Shown in pieces: positions 34,233 to 43,066 of a stretch of DNA of 64,000 bases. The position numbers were made by a program, and so were the translations under genes. Below the pieces are notes generated by a model. It worked only from the letters and a program-made list of their open reading frames with translations, had not been told where the DNA came from and did no database searches. Origin of the DNA: Virgibacillus salarius (GTDB taxonomy: Bacteria > Bacillota > Bacilli > Bacillales > Amphibacillaceae); NCBI RefSeq assembly GCF_039521925.1, contig NZ_BAAACY010000106.1, positions 3,045 to 67,044 on the forward strand, in the 5' to 3' direction. Within the stretch, counting starts at the first letter, position 1; each line of letters starts with the position of its first letter.

Positions 34233-34787
34233 ATGTTCGAACTTCTGAAGCAAATGAAGCTAGAATTGTCTAATATGCAAACGGAATGGGAGAAATCAGG
34301 TTTCTTACATCAAGGTGAATTATTTGTAGTAGGATGTTCTACCAGTGAGGTAGCAGGGCAACAAATTGGTACTTCTGGAAGTGAAGAAATCGCAGAAGTC
34401 ATTTTTGAACAGCTAACTGAATTACAAATAAAAACAGGTATTCACCTCTCATTTCAATGTTGTGAACATTTAAATAGAGCAATTGTCGTAGAACGAAAAG
34501 TAATGCAACAATATAAATTAGAAGAAGTATCCGTGATTCCTACCCGTCAAGCGGGTGGATCAATGGCATCGTATGCTTATAAACATTTGAAGGACCCAGT
34601 GATTGTCGAATGTATTTCGGCACATGCTGGTATAGATATTGGAGAGACAATGATTGGGATGCATTTAAAATCTGTAGCAGTTCCTATTCGTTTTCAACAG
34701 CGTTTTCTCGGTAATGCGAGGGTTGTAGCAGCATATACTCGACCAAAAAGAATTGGTGGGCATCGAGCTGTCTATGCTAGTAGTTGA
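34233..34787 (+). CDS. ywlG: UPF0340 family protein YwlG
   Basis: 184-residue conserved Firmicute protein of unknown biochemical function (TIGR01440/UPF0340). Landmarks: VVGCSTSEVAGQQIGT near 33, QCCEHLNRA near 73, GGSMA and IVECISAHAGIDIGETMIGMHLK in the second half. No membrane segment or signal peptide. ATG 34233 follows GGTGAT. Sits between rpiB and glyA as in Bacillus. Confidence 0.92.
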   Translation: MFELLKQMKLELSNMQTEWEKSGFLHQGELFVVGCSTSEVAGQQIGTSGSEEIAEVIFEQLTELQIKTGIHLSFQCCEHLNRAIVVERKVMQQYKLEEVSVIPTRQAGGSMASYAYKHLKDPVIVECISAHAGIDIGETMIGMHLKSVAVPIRFQQRFLGNARVVAAYTRPKRIGGHRAVYASS

Positions 34788-34829
34788 CACAGCTATTCAC
34801 AAATTATTAATTATTCACATTAGGGTCAC

Positions 34830-34882
34830 TGTTCAAATTATTGGATGAAAGTCTATTGAAATTTATTCCAATGTTTTGAACA
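34830..34882 (+). promoter_or_regulatory. Long inverted repeat in the glyA leader
   Basis: TGTTCAAA (34830-34837) and TTTGAACA (34875-34882) pair, extended inward by ATTGG (34840-34844)/CCAAT (34868-34872). A TTGACA at 34784-34789 overlaps the ywlG stop and may be the -35 of a glyA promoter with a weak -10 (ATTAAT/TTAATT) at ~34806-34812. No T-run follows the hairpin, so it is an operator or leader structure rather than a terminator. Confidence 0.5.
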
Positions 34883-34919
34883 ACATCTGAAGTGATTAAA
34901 ATACATAGGAGGTTTTACA

Positions 34920-36164
34920 ATGGAGCATGTGAAACAAATAGATATGGAGTTATTTGAAGCTATGGAAGCAGAGAAAAAACGCCAGCAGGATAAAATTGAA
35001 CTGATTGCGTCAGAAAATTTCGTCTCAGAAGCAGTTATGGAAGCGATGGGTTCTGTGTTAACAAATAAATATGCAGAGGGTTATCCAGGAAAACGATATT
35101 ATGGTGGATGCGAGCATGTTGACGTGGTAGAGAATCTAGCTCGTGATCGTGCAAAGCAGTTATTTGGAGCAGATCACGTAAATGTTCAACCTCATTCAGG
35201 TGCACAAGCGAACATGGCTGTCTACTTTACAATCTTAGAACCGGGAGATACGGTACTTGGAATGAACTTAAGTCATGGTGGACACTTAACACATGGAAGT
35301 CCAGTTAACTTTAGTGGTACGCTTTATAACTTTGTAGATTACGGTGTCGATCAAGAATCTGAACAACTTGACTATCATGCAGTATTAAAAAAAGCGGAAG
35401 AAGTTCAGCCGAAGTTAATTGTTGCGGGTGCCAGTGCGTATTCACGAGTTATCGACTTCGCAAAATTTAAAGAGATTGCCGATGCGGTAGGCGCTTATTT
35501 AATGGTTGATATGGCACATATTGCTGGACTAGTTGCTGCAGGACTTCATCCAAATCCTGTTCCATACGCTGATTTTGTAACTACAACAACACATAAAACA
35601 TTGCGTGGTCCACGAGGCGGGATGATATTGTGTAAAGAAGCTTTTGCTAAAAAGATCGATAAAACAGTATTTCCAGGAATGCAGGGTGGCCCTTTAATGC
35701 ATATTATTGCTGCAAAAGCAGTATCATTCAAAGAAGCATTATCCGATTCTTTTAAATCATACAGCAAGCATATTATTGAAAACGCAACTGTACTTGGAAA
35801 GGCATTACAGGAAGAAGGAATTCGTATTGTATCTGGAGGAACGGATAATCACCTTCTGCTTTTAGATGTTACGCCGCTTGGCTTAACAGGAAAGATTTCA
35901 GAGAAGGTTCTTGACGATATTGGTATAACTACCAATAAAAACACGATACCATTTGATCAAGAGAGCCCGTTTGTAACAAGTGGGATTCGAATTGGTACTG
36001 CTGCAGTTACTTCTCGAGGGTTTGGTAAAGAAGAAATGAAGGAGATTGCTGCTATAATTGCATTAACTTTGAAAAATCACGAAGATGAAACGACTTTGAA
36101 AACAGCAGAGCAACGTGTAAAAGCATTAACCGAAAAATTCCCATTATATGCTGTCTTTGCATAG
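34920..36164 (+). CDS. glyA: Serine hydroxymethyltransferase
   Basis: PLP enzyme converting serine and tetrahydrofolate to glycine and methylene-THF. 414 residues. PLP-binding Lys226 in TTTTHKTLRGPRGG; other signatures SENFVS (~33), GGCEHVD (~61) and VDMAHIAGL (~198). ATG follows AGGAGG. The long inverted repeat in its leader suggests regulation. Own terminator downstream, so probably monocistronic. Confidence 0.98.
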   Translation: MEHVKQIDMELFEAMEAEKKRQQDKIELIASENFVSEAVMEAMGSVLTNKYAEGYPGKRYYGGCEHVDVVENLARDRAKQLFGADHVNVQPHSGAQANMAVYFTILEPGDTVLGMNLSHGGHLTHGSPVNFSGTLYNFVDYGVDQESEQLDYHAVLKKAEEVQPKLIVAGASAYSRVIDFAKFKEIADAVGAYLMVDMAHIAGLVAAGLHPNPVPYADFVTTTTHKTLRGPRGGMILCKEAFAKKIDKTVFPGMQGGPLMHIIAAKAVSFKEALSDSFKSYSKHIIENATVLGKALQEEGIRIVSGGTDNHLLLLDVTPLGLTGKISEKVLDDIGITTNKNTIPFDQESPFVTSGIRIGTAAVTSRGFGKEEMKEIAAIIALTLKNHEDETTLKTAEQRVKALTEKFPLYAVFA

Positions 36165-36172
36165 ATTTTACA

Positions 36173-36200
36173 GGGTGTCCTTATGGGCATCCTTTTTTCG
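36173..36200 (+). terminator. Terminator after glyA
   Basis: GGGTGTCC (36173-36180)/GGGCATCC (36185-36192), 8-bp stem with G-U pairs and a four-base loop, followed by six T. Confidence 0.8.
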
Positions 36201-36258
36201 AGGTAGACGTGAATAGCTAGGCTAATTTACCATTCATTTAATATGGAAATATTTTCGC

Positions 36259-36292
36259 TAAGCTTGAAAGCTTATCTATTTTTGAGTACAAT
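36259..36292 (+). promoter_or_regulatory. upp promoter with overlapping palindrome
   Basis: TTGAAA (36264-36269), 17-base spacer, TACAAT (36287-36292). The -35 lies inside TAAGCTTGAAAGCTTA (36259-36274), a perfect palindrome apart from its two central bases, so a repressor could block the promoter. Confidence 0.6.
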
Positions 36293-36330
36293 TTTAAAGA
36301 TGCAACTAATACAAAGGAGTGATCGGCAAA

Positions 36331-36960
36331 ATGGGAAAGGTTTTCGTACTGGATCATCCGTTAATTCAGCATAAATTAACGTACATACGAGATAAAAACA
36401 CTGGAACGAAAGAGTTTCGGGAATTGGTAGATGAAGTTTCCATGCTTATGGCTTTTGAAATTACCAGAAACCTGCCGCTGCAAGAACAAACGATAGAAAC
36501 ACCAGTGATGGAGGCAAAAGCCAACGTACTTGCTGGTAAAAAGATTGGACTTGTACCTATTCTTCGAGCTGGGTTAGGTATGGTTGATGGTATGTTAAAG
36601 CTTATCCCGGCAGCGAAAGTAGGTCATGTTGGATTATATCGTGATCCGCAGACACTAAAGCCAGTTGAATATTATGTTAAATTGCCTACGGATATTGAAG
36701 AACGTGAATTGATCGTGATTGATCCGATGCTAGCTACTGGTGGATCGGCAAACGATGCAATCCATTCCTTGAAAAAACGGGGGGCACAAAACATTCGGTT
36801 GATGTGTCTAATAGCTGCTCCAGAAGGAGTAGAGGTAATTAAGGAAGAGCACCCGGATGTAGATATTTACCTTGGAGCTTTAGATGAGAAGTTAGATGAA
36901 AAGGGTTATATAATCCCTGGGCTAGGTGACGCTGGAGACCGTTTGTTCGGAACAAAATAA
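36331..36960 (+). CDS. upp: Uracil phosphoribosyltransferase
   Basis: Salvages uracil with PRPP to UMP. 209 residues. PRPP loop DPMLATGGSA (~132-141), ILRAGLGM (~75-82) and the C-terminal GLGDAGDR uracil-binding segment are present. ATG 36331 with AAGGAG; the in-frame start at 36319 would overlap the ribosome site. Followed by mnaA after 26 bases. Confidence 0.97.
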   Translation: MGKVFVLDHPLIQHKLTYIRDKNTGTKEFRELVDEVSMLMAFEITRNLPLQEQTIETPVMEAKANVLAGKKIGLVPILRAGLGMVDGMLKLIPAAKVGHVGLYRDPQTLKPVEYYVKLPTDIEERELIVIDPMLATGGSANDAIHSLKKRGAQNIRLMCLIAAPEGVEVIKEEHPDVDIYLGALDEKLDEKGYIIPGLGDAGDRLFGTK

Positions 36961-36986
36961 CAATATCCTGTTGGAGTGAATATAAA

Positions 36987-38102
36987 ATGACTAAGCGGAT
37001 AAAAGTAATGACGATTTTTGGTACAAGGCCAGAAGCGATTAAAATGGCACCTCTTGTACTTGAATTAAATAAGCGATCGGATGAATTTGAATCTATTGTT
37101 ACTGTTACTGCTCAACATAGAGAAATGCTAGATCAGGTTCTGGAAATTTTTGATATTACACCAGATTATGACCTAAATATTATGAAGAAGCAGCAAACGT
37201 TAGCACAAATTACGACGCGGGCATTAGAGGGTTTGGATGAAGTAATGAAAGAAACGAAGCCTGATATTGTTCTTGTCCATGGAGATACTACAACTACTTT
37301 TGCAGCTTCACTTGCGGCATTTTACAATCAAATTGCTGTAGGTCACGTAGAAGCTGGTCTTAGAACTTGGAATAAATACTCTCCGTATCCTGAGGAAATG
37401 AATAGGCAGCTTACTGGCGTTATGGCAGATCTGCATTTTTCACCAACGGATAAATCCAAGCAGAATTTAATACAGGAAAACAAGTCTGAGAAGCATATAG
37501 CTGTGACAGGGAATACGGCTATAGATGCGTTGAAAACGACGGTAAATGCATCCTACAGTCATCCAATCCTTAATAAAATTGGAGACAAACGCCTTGTTTT
37601 AATGACTGCTCATCGGAGAGAAAATTTAGGTAATAATATGCAGCAAATGTTTCGAGCAATTAAGCGATTGGTTGAGACACATGACGATATTCAGGTCGTA
37701 TACCCAGTGCATTTGAATCCGGTCGTTCAACAGACTGCGAATGAAATTTTAGGAAATGATGAAAGAATTCAACTAATTGAACCACTCGGAGTAGTCGATT
37801 TTCATAATTTTGCAGCTCGTTCTCATTTGATTTTGACTGATTCTGGTGGTGTTCAGGAAGAAGCACCTTCTTTAGGTGTGCCTGTCCTTGTGTTGCGAGA
37901 TACAACGGAACGGCCAGAAGGAATAGATGCAGGTACATTAAAATTAGCAGGGACAGATGAAGAGACAATTTTTCAACTAGCTAATGAATTGTTATCCGAT
38001 CAAGACGCACATGATAAAATGGCAAAAGCTTCTAATCCTTATGGGGACGGAGAAGCTTCACGTCGAATAGCAGATGAAATAAAGAAATACTTTTCGAAAT
38101 AA
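36987..38102 (+). CDS. mnaA: UDP-N-acetylglucosamine 2-epimerase (non-hydrolysing)
   Basis: Interconverts UDP-GlcNAc and UDP-ManNAc, a precursor of teichoic-acid linkage units or capsule. 371 residues. Signatures FGTRPEAIKMAPL (~10-22), HGDTTTT (~95), EAGLRT (~117), HRRENLG (~212) and DSGGVQEEAP (~291) all intact. SD GGAGTG. Downstream of upp in the Geobacillus-like arrangement ahead of the atp operon. Confidence 0.95.
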   Translation: MTKRIKVMTIFGTRPEAIKMAPLVLELNKRSDEFESIVTVTAQHREMLDQVLEIFDITPDYDLNIMKKQQTLAQITTRALEGLDEVMKETKPDIVLVHGDTTTTFAASLAAFYNQIAVGHVEAGLRTWNKYSPYPEEMNRQLTGVMADLHFSPTDKSKQNLIQENKSEKHIAVTGNTAIDALKTTVNASYSHPILNKIGDKRLVLMTAHRRENLGNNMQQMFRAIKRLVETHDDIQVVYPVHLNPVVQQTANEILGNDERIQLIEPLGVVDFHNFAARSHLILTDSGGVQEEAPSLGVPVLVLRDTTERPEGIDAGTLKLAGTDEETIFQLANELLSDQDAHDKMAKASNPYGDGEASRRIADEIKKYFSK

Positions 38103-38125
38103 AAAATATCTAAAAAACATGATAA

Positions 38126-38185
38126 AGCCGAACGGATCCGAAGGCTGTTTTAGCGTTTCGGGATGATCGTTCGGCTGTTTTCTTT
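38126..38185 (+). terminator. Terminator after mnaA
   Basis: AGCCGAACG (38126-38134) pairs with CGTTCGGCT (38168-38176), with an inner ATCCGAA/TTTCGGGAT pairing, followed by GTTTTCTTT. Confidence 0.75.
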
Positions 38186-38348
38186 GACTCCCAACATCCT
38201 TTCCCACACCCTTTTTCCTCTAAAAAAGTAATTGATGATATGTGCCTAACAATTATTCAAACGTTTGTACAATATAGCATTAAATATGACAAGTGCATAG
38301 TTTTTGTCTTGTTTTCAAAAGCTAATGGCAGAAAGGAGTTTAATTATA

Positions 38349-40526
38349 ATGCGTCCATTGCTTTTTGTTATTACCCTCTTAATGATAATGATCCCACTAT
38401 CTTCATCCTTGGCTGCTGAGGATAGCTTAGACAAGCAGTCCATTATCGTAGAAGTTGAAGGAAGTCCTAGTGAACATCGAAATTATCTACAGGATCATTA
38501 TCCCTTTATTGACGTCGTAGCTGTTTATACAAAATTATTTAATGGGCTCGCACTGCAAGGAACCCCACAAGAATTACAAAGAATGCAATCACTGGATTTT
38601 GTGAAAAATGTACATGCAGTAAAAACATATGAAACAACAAGATTCAAAAATTTAGGCGTTGATAGTGAAAATGCCGTTTTTCCATATGAATTAAATGATA
38701 CAGGCTATACTGGAGAAGGTGTAAAAGTAGGTGTGATTGATACAGGAATTGACTATGAACATCCTGATTTACAAAAGAACTATCAAAGGGGATATGATCT
38801 GGTAGATTTGGATGATGATCCAATGGAAACGAAGTCTAAGCAGGGCATCCCTACCTTACATGGATCTCACGTATCTGGAATTATTGCTGCGAATGGGCAA
38901 TTGAAAGGTGTAGCACCTGAGGCTGATATCTATGCGTACCGTGCCCTTGGTCCAGGTGGCAGTGGTACGTCGGTACAAGTTATTGCGGCAATGGAGCAGG
39001 CAGTGGAAGATGGTGTGGATGTCATGAATCTATCATTAGGAAATAGTGTGAATGGACCTGATTACCCAACAAGTGTGGCAGTAAACAAAGCTGCAGAACT
39101 CGGTATAGCTGTAGTGATAGCAAATGGTAATAACGGTCCAGCTAATTGGACTGTTGGATCACCAGCTACAGCAAATAAAGCATTGTCAGTTGGAGCTTCT
39201 AGTCCAGAACGAGAGATGCCATTCCTCTATGAAAGATGGGATGATAAACAGATTAGTCTATCCACTATGTCAGGGTCTGTACCATGGAATCTTGATACGT
39301 TTTATGAGATAGTAAATGCTGATACAACAGCAAATGTTAAAGGTAAAATTGCGTTGTTCACGCGTGATGACGTGCCTTTTTCACAAAAGGCACAAGCGGC
39401 TCAAGTAGCAGGAGCTAAAGCGGTAGTTATTCACAATAATGAAGAAGGTCATTTTCAGGGGATGATTCATACAGATAAGCAGCCAATTAACATACCAGTG
39501 GCATCGATTTCTCAAAGCGACGGGGAATGGCTAAAGAAAAAATTAGATGAAAAAGAGAAGCTTTCTTTAGAAACCAACTATAAAAAAATAGAAGAATCCA
39601 TTGCAGACTTTAGTTCTAGAGGTCCTGTAACCGTTAATTGGAACATAAAACCTGATATTTTAGCTCCAGGTGCTTCAATAGTAAGCACTGTCCCAGGTGG
39701 TTATCAAGCATTGCAAGGAACAAGCATGGCTGCACCGCATGTGGCAGGCGCGATTGCCTTAGTAAAAGAAGCAAATCCAACTTGGTCAAATGCAAAAATC
39801 TATGGAGCCATAAAAACTACAGCAGCAAGATTGAAAAATGATGAGGAAGAGTCTATTGATCCTATTGTTCAGGGTATGGGTCTAATTCAACCAAAACAAG
39901 CTATAGAGGCGGAGACTATTTTATATGACCCACAATTAACGTTTGGTCAAATTGATGACTATAGTGAAAATAGAAAGCGAAAAACGATAATTGAAAACAC
40001 CAGTAATAAAACGAAAACCTATCATTTTAAGATTCCATATAAACAAGCAGGATTGAGCTGGAAACTACCAAAATCTTTTACACTAAAACCGCATGAAAAA
40101 AAGCAAATAACAATTGAGTTAAGGGTAACATCTTCACAATTAAAAAAAGGTGTACATCAAGGTTGGATAACCCTTAATGAGCAAGGTAACACATATGAAA
40201 TGCCTTATTTGTTTGTAAATAAATCTGCGGACAACCCTAAAGCAATGGGCTTTGAATTTTCATTAAAACCTTTTTCCGATGATGTATTTACGTATCGATT
40301 ATATGTAACAGAACCGGCACAGCGCGTTGATATTGATCTTTACAATCCGGATACACTCGTTTATGAGCGTAGACTAATGACCAAGGAAGATATGAATACA
40401 GGAGTAAATGAAGGACAATTAAAGAAATCGGAAGCTGGTGAGTCAGGCCATTATTTAGCAATTGTTACAGTCCAATTAGCAGATGGATCATATGAGAGCC
40501 ATCAAACGATGATAACAATACCTTAA
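38349..40526 (+). CDS. vpr: Secreted subtilisin-like serine protease (Vpr type)
   Basis: 725-residue extracellular S8 protease. Signal peptide (residues ~1-21, cleavage after SLA), I9 propeptide (~25-105), then catalytic domain with Asp131 (VIDTGID), His171 (HGSHVSG) and Ser459 (GTSMAAPH). A PA domain (~320-400) is inserted between His and Ser, as in Vpr. The C-terminal ~200 residues are a fibronectin-like beta domain; no cell-wall anchor. ATG 38349 with AAAGGAG chosen over the upstream in-frame start. Sits between mnaA and atpI, which are adjacent in some relatives. Confidence 0.93.
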   Translation: MRPLLFVITLLMIMIPLSSSLAAEDSLDKQSIIVEVEGSPSEHRNYLQDHYPFIDVVAVYTKLFNGLALQGTPQELQRMQSLDFVKNVHAVKTYETTRFKNLGVDSENAVFPYELNDTGYTGEGVKVGVIDTGIDYEHPDLQKNYQRGYDLVDLDDDPMETKSKQGIPTLHGSHVSGIIAANGQLKGVAPEADIYAYRALGPGGSGTSVQVIAAMEQAVEDGVDVMNLSLGNSVNGPDYPTSVAVNKAAELGIAVVIANGNNGPANWTVGSPATANKALSVGASSPEREMPFLYERWDDKQISLSTMSGSVPWNLDTFYEIVNADTTANVKGKIALFTRDDVPFSQKAQAAQVAGAKAVVIHNNEEGHFQGMIHTDKQPINIPVASISQSDGEWLKKKLDEKEKLSLETNYKKIEESIADFSSRGPVTVNWNIKPDILAPGASIVSTVPGGYQALQGTSMAAPHVAGAIALVKEANPTWSNAKIYGAIKTTAARLKNDEEESIDPIVQGMGLIQPKQAIEAETILYDPQLTFGQIDDYSENRKRKTIIENTSNKTKTYHFKIPYKQAGLSWKLPKSFTLKPHEKKQITIELRVTSSQLKKGVHQGWITLNEQGNTYEMPYLFVNKSADNPKAMGFEFSLKPFSDDVFTYRLYVTEPAQRVDIDLYNPDTLVYERRLMTKEDMNTGVNEGQLKKSEAGESGHYLAIVTVQLADGSYESHQTMITIP

Positions 40527-40574
40527 TAAGTATAAAGTAATCATTTGTTCACAGAAATGTCACGAATTAGCAAA

Positions 40575-40618
40575 GGAAAATCCACTATACTGATAGTAGG
40601 ATTTTCCTGGCTTTTGTT
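40575..40618 (+). terminator. Terminator after vpr
   Basis: GGAAAATCC (40575-40583)/GGATTTTCC (40599-40607) with inner CTAT/ATAG pairing, followed by TGGCTTTTGTT. Confidence 0.65.
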
Positions 40619-40723
40619 ATACCTTAGTGGGTTTACAAACAGTTTCAAAAAAAACGTCAAATCCCTTGAATCATGTTGTAAATTTTGGCTAGTAAATTTA
40701 ATGCAAAATATGCCTGAAACTAA

Positions 40724-40752
40724 TTGACATTAAGGGGTTGCTCCTGTAAACT
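40724..40752 (+). promoter_or_regulatory. Candidate atp operon promoter
   Basis: TTGACA (40724-40729), 17-base spacer, TAAACT (40747-40752). It would give a ~260-base leader before atpI. The rest of 40619-41018 shows no gene; a stop-rich, AT-rich leader without a defined hairpin. Confidence 0.6.
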
Positions 40753-41018
40753 TGCTTAGTGTGGAATGGTAGGGGTTTCACAGCACTTAAGTACATTTCT
40801 CCTTATTTAATAGCCGTTACATAATATACGATGTAACCCAGCTGAAAGAACATAAGATTTTCCACACAGAAACTTCGAATCCAATGAATGTGAAAACAAA
40901 GAACAACGAGGAATACGCATAAGGAATAAACCACAGTTTAGGTTAGTTTCCGAATGTTTGAAAGAATAAGTACATGCTATTCAACTTCTGTTGATAAATG
41001 ACGAGGGAAGAGGGAATT

Positions 41019-41405
41019 ATGTCGCAATTTGAAAAAATGACTGCACGACAACGCAAGTGGATGTTCTACCTTCTCGCTATTTTTGTACTTGGGGCTGGAT
41101 TCACACCATATCCTCGTATTTTCCTCGGGCTGCTTTTAGGGAGCATTGTAAGTTTTTATAACTTATATTTACTCCAAAAGAAAATTGTCGATTTTACTGA
41201 TGCGGCAGCCAATAAAACACCAACTCGAGGTATCGGCACTGTATCAAGATTCGCTGCGGCTGCTTTAGCTATTATTATTGCACTTCGAATGGAGGAGAAC
41301 TTTCACATCATTGCTGTATTAATTGGATTAATGACATCCTATCTCGTCATTATGATAGATTTTGCTCTTTATAACATTAAACATTCGAGCAAGAAAGAGG
41401 GGTGA
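41019..41405 (+). CDS. atpI: ATP synthase assembly/accessory protein I
   Basis: 128-residue protein with four predicted helices; AtpI helps c-ring assembly and Mg2+ handling. FTPYPRIFLGLLLGSIVSFYNLYLL is represented by landmarks TPYPRIFLGL and GSIVSFYN in the first half. ATG 41019 preceded by GAGGG is preferred over ATG 40998, which has no ribosome site. First gene of the ATP synthase operon; its stop overlaps the atpB region. Confidence 0.9.
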   Translation: MSQFEKMTARQRKWMFYLLAIFVLGAGFTPYPRIFLGLLLGSIVSFYNLYLLQKKIVDFTDAAANKTPTRGIGTVSRFAAAALAIIIALRMEENFHIIAVLIGLMTSYLVIMIDFALYNIKHSSKKEG

Positions 41406-41410
41406 ATAAC

Positions 41411-42133
41411 GTGGATCATACTGCACCGATTTACCATGACTTATTTGGTATTTCATGGCTTGATTTTAATTTATCTAATGTATTAATGATGTTCATTACA
41501 TCACTTATTGTATTTGTATTGTGTGTTCTAGGTGCTAGGAAGCTACAAATGAAGCCATCAGGCGCACAAAATGTAATGGAATGGATCCTAGATTTTGTAA
41601 AAGGAATCATCAATGACACCATGGATTGGAAGACTGGGAAACTATTCCTCCCACTAGCATTAACACTGTTCACTTATATTTTAGTAGGAAACATGCTAGG
41701 GGTAATTACAAACGGTGTTGTTGGTCATGATGTATGGTGGAAGTCACCAACTGCTGATCCAGGAATAACACTAACGTTATCAGCAATGGTAATTGTTTTA
41801 ACACATTTTTATGGTATTAAACTTCGCGGTGGAAAAGCATACTTAAAGAGTTATGTACAACCTCTATGGCCGCTATTTCCAATTAAAATCGTCGAAGAGT
41901 TCTCAAACACGCTTACATTAGGCTTACGTCTATTTGGTAACTTGTATGCAGGGGAAGTATTACTTTCTCTATTAGTAGGTTTAACTACTTCTTCCGTATT
42001 AGGATTTTTAGGTGGAGCTATTCCATTCTTGGCATGGCAAGGATTCAGTGTGTTTATTGGAGGAATTCAAGCCTTTATCTTCACGATGTTGGCAATGGTT
42101 TATATGTCACATAAAGTAAGTGAAGATCACTAA
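41411..42133 (+). CDS. atpB: ATP synthase Fo subunit a
   Basis: Membrane subunit forming the proton half-channels beside the c-ring. 240 residues with about six helices. Essential Arg is in LTLGLRLFGNLYAGE (~178), with the second helix WQGFSVFIGGIQAFIFTMLAMVYM-like region (landmark GGIQAFIFT) near the C-terminus. GTG at 41411 is favoured by GGGGTGA six bases upstream; the in-frame GTG at 41402, overlapping the atpI stop, is an alternative adding three residues. Confidence 0.95.
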   Translation: MDHTAPIYHDLFGISWLDFNLSNVLMMFITSLIVFVLCVLGARKLQMKPSGAQNVMEWILDFVKGIINDTMDWKTGKLFLPLALTLFTYILVGNMLGVITNGVVGHDVWWKSPTADPGITLTLSAMVIVLTHFYGIKLRGGKAYLKSYVQPLWPLFPIKIVEEFSNTLTLGLRLFGNLYAGEVLLSLLVGLTTSSVLGFLGGAIPFLAWQGFSVFIGGIQAFIFTMLAMVYMSHKVSEDH

Positions 42134-42213
42134 TATCGTTAATTAGCCTGTCTTTATATTTGAGATAGGAAATTATTAAAAACTTATACAACATTTTGAG
42201 GAGGATTTATATT

Positions 42214-42420
42214 ATGGGAGCTTTAGCAGCTGCAATAGCAGTAGGATTAGGTGCATTAGGTGCTGGTGTAGGTAACGGTTTAATCGTTAGTCGTACAGTT
42301 GAAGGGATTGCCCGTCAACCAGAATTAAAAGGTCAATTACAAACAACTATGTTTATTGGTGTAGGTTTAGTTGAGGCAATGCCGATTATTGCCGTAGTTA
42401 TCGCATTAATGGTTATGTAG
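42214..42420 (+). CDS. atpE: ATP synthase Fo subunit c
   Basis: 68-residue two-helix proteolipid forming the rotor ring. Glycine-rich first helix (GLGALGAGVGNG), polar loop RTVEGIARQPE and the ion-binding Glu54 in GLVEAMPI. The surroundings are those of proton-coupled rings rather than sodium-type rings. ATG 42214 with GAGGAGG upstream. Confidence 0.97.
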   Translation: MGALAAAIAVGLGALGAGVGNGLIVSRTVEGIARQPELKGQLQTTMFIGVGLVEAMPIIAVVIALMVM

Positions 42421-42440
42421 AAATAGAATGTATCTTTAAT

Positions 42441-42471
42441 GGCGAAGACCATCTTTATAAAGTGCTTCGCC
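42441..42471 (+). other. Hairpin between atpE and atpF
   Basis: GGCGAAG (42441-42447)/CTTCGCC (42465-42471), 7-bp stem without a T-run. Possible mRNA-stability or processing element favouring high atpE output. Confidence 0.5.
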
Positions 42472-42538
42472 GTTGTTTGTAATGAGTAGGAAGTAGAAGA
42501 TAGATGGTTCACGATAAGAAGTGAAAGGAGTGAATTCT

Positions 42539-43066
42539 GTGCAAGCATTCACGGATTATTCGGTGATTTATGCAGCACTTGGTGGTTTCCATTACGGTGA
42601 TATGTTAATGCAATTGTTTTTCTTTATTGTATTGCTTCTTTTAGTTCGTAAATTTGCTTGGGGTCCAGTTATGAACATGATGCAAAAGCGCGAGGACTAT
42701 GTTGCAGGTGAAATTGAAGCAGCTGAAAAAAGTCGTGCCGAAGCAGAACAGGCTTCTAAAGAAGCAATGGAACAACTAAAGCAGACGAAGCAAGAAGCGC
42801 AAGCAATGATTGAAGAAGCACGGAATGCTGGAACTAGACAGCAAGAAGAAATTATCGCTGCTGCAAAAGCAGAAGCTGATCGCATGAAAGAATCAGCTCA
42901 GGTTGATATTCAGAATGAGAAGGAAAAGGCACTGCAAGCATTGCAGGATAAAGTTGCTTCCTTATCTGTACTTATCGCAAGTAAAGTAATTGAAAAAGAA
43001 ATAAGTTCTCAGGATCAGGAGAAACTTATTAACGATTACATTAAAGAGGTAGGAGAAGAGCTATGA
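42539..43066 (+). CDS. atpF: ATP synthase Fo subunit b
   Basis: Peripheral stalk subunit: one N-terminal membrane helix (~22-42) then a long Ala/Glu/Lys-rich coiled coil. 175 residues from GTG 42539, which has AAAGGAGTGA six bases upstream; GTG 42521 overlaps that site and is rejected. Overlaps atpH by four bases (ATGA). Confidence 0.94.
   Translation: MQAFTDYSVIYAALGGFHYGDMLMQLFFFIVLLLLVRKFAWGPVMNMMQKREDYVAGEIEAAEKSRAEAEQASKEAMEQLKQTKQEAQAMIEEARNAGTRQQEEIIAAAKAEADRMKESAQVDIQNEKEKALQALQDKVASLSVLIASKVIEKEISSQDQEKLINDYIKEVGEEL

Noticed and set aside
34790..34819. Second DnaA-box cluster before glyA
   Set aside because: Only one exact box (34811-34819) and one mismatch box; below what I would call a cluster.
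40545..40727. 60-codon frame after vpr
   Set aside because: Covers the vpr terminator and the candidate atp promoter; no ribosome site.
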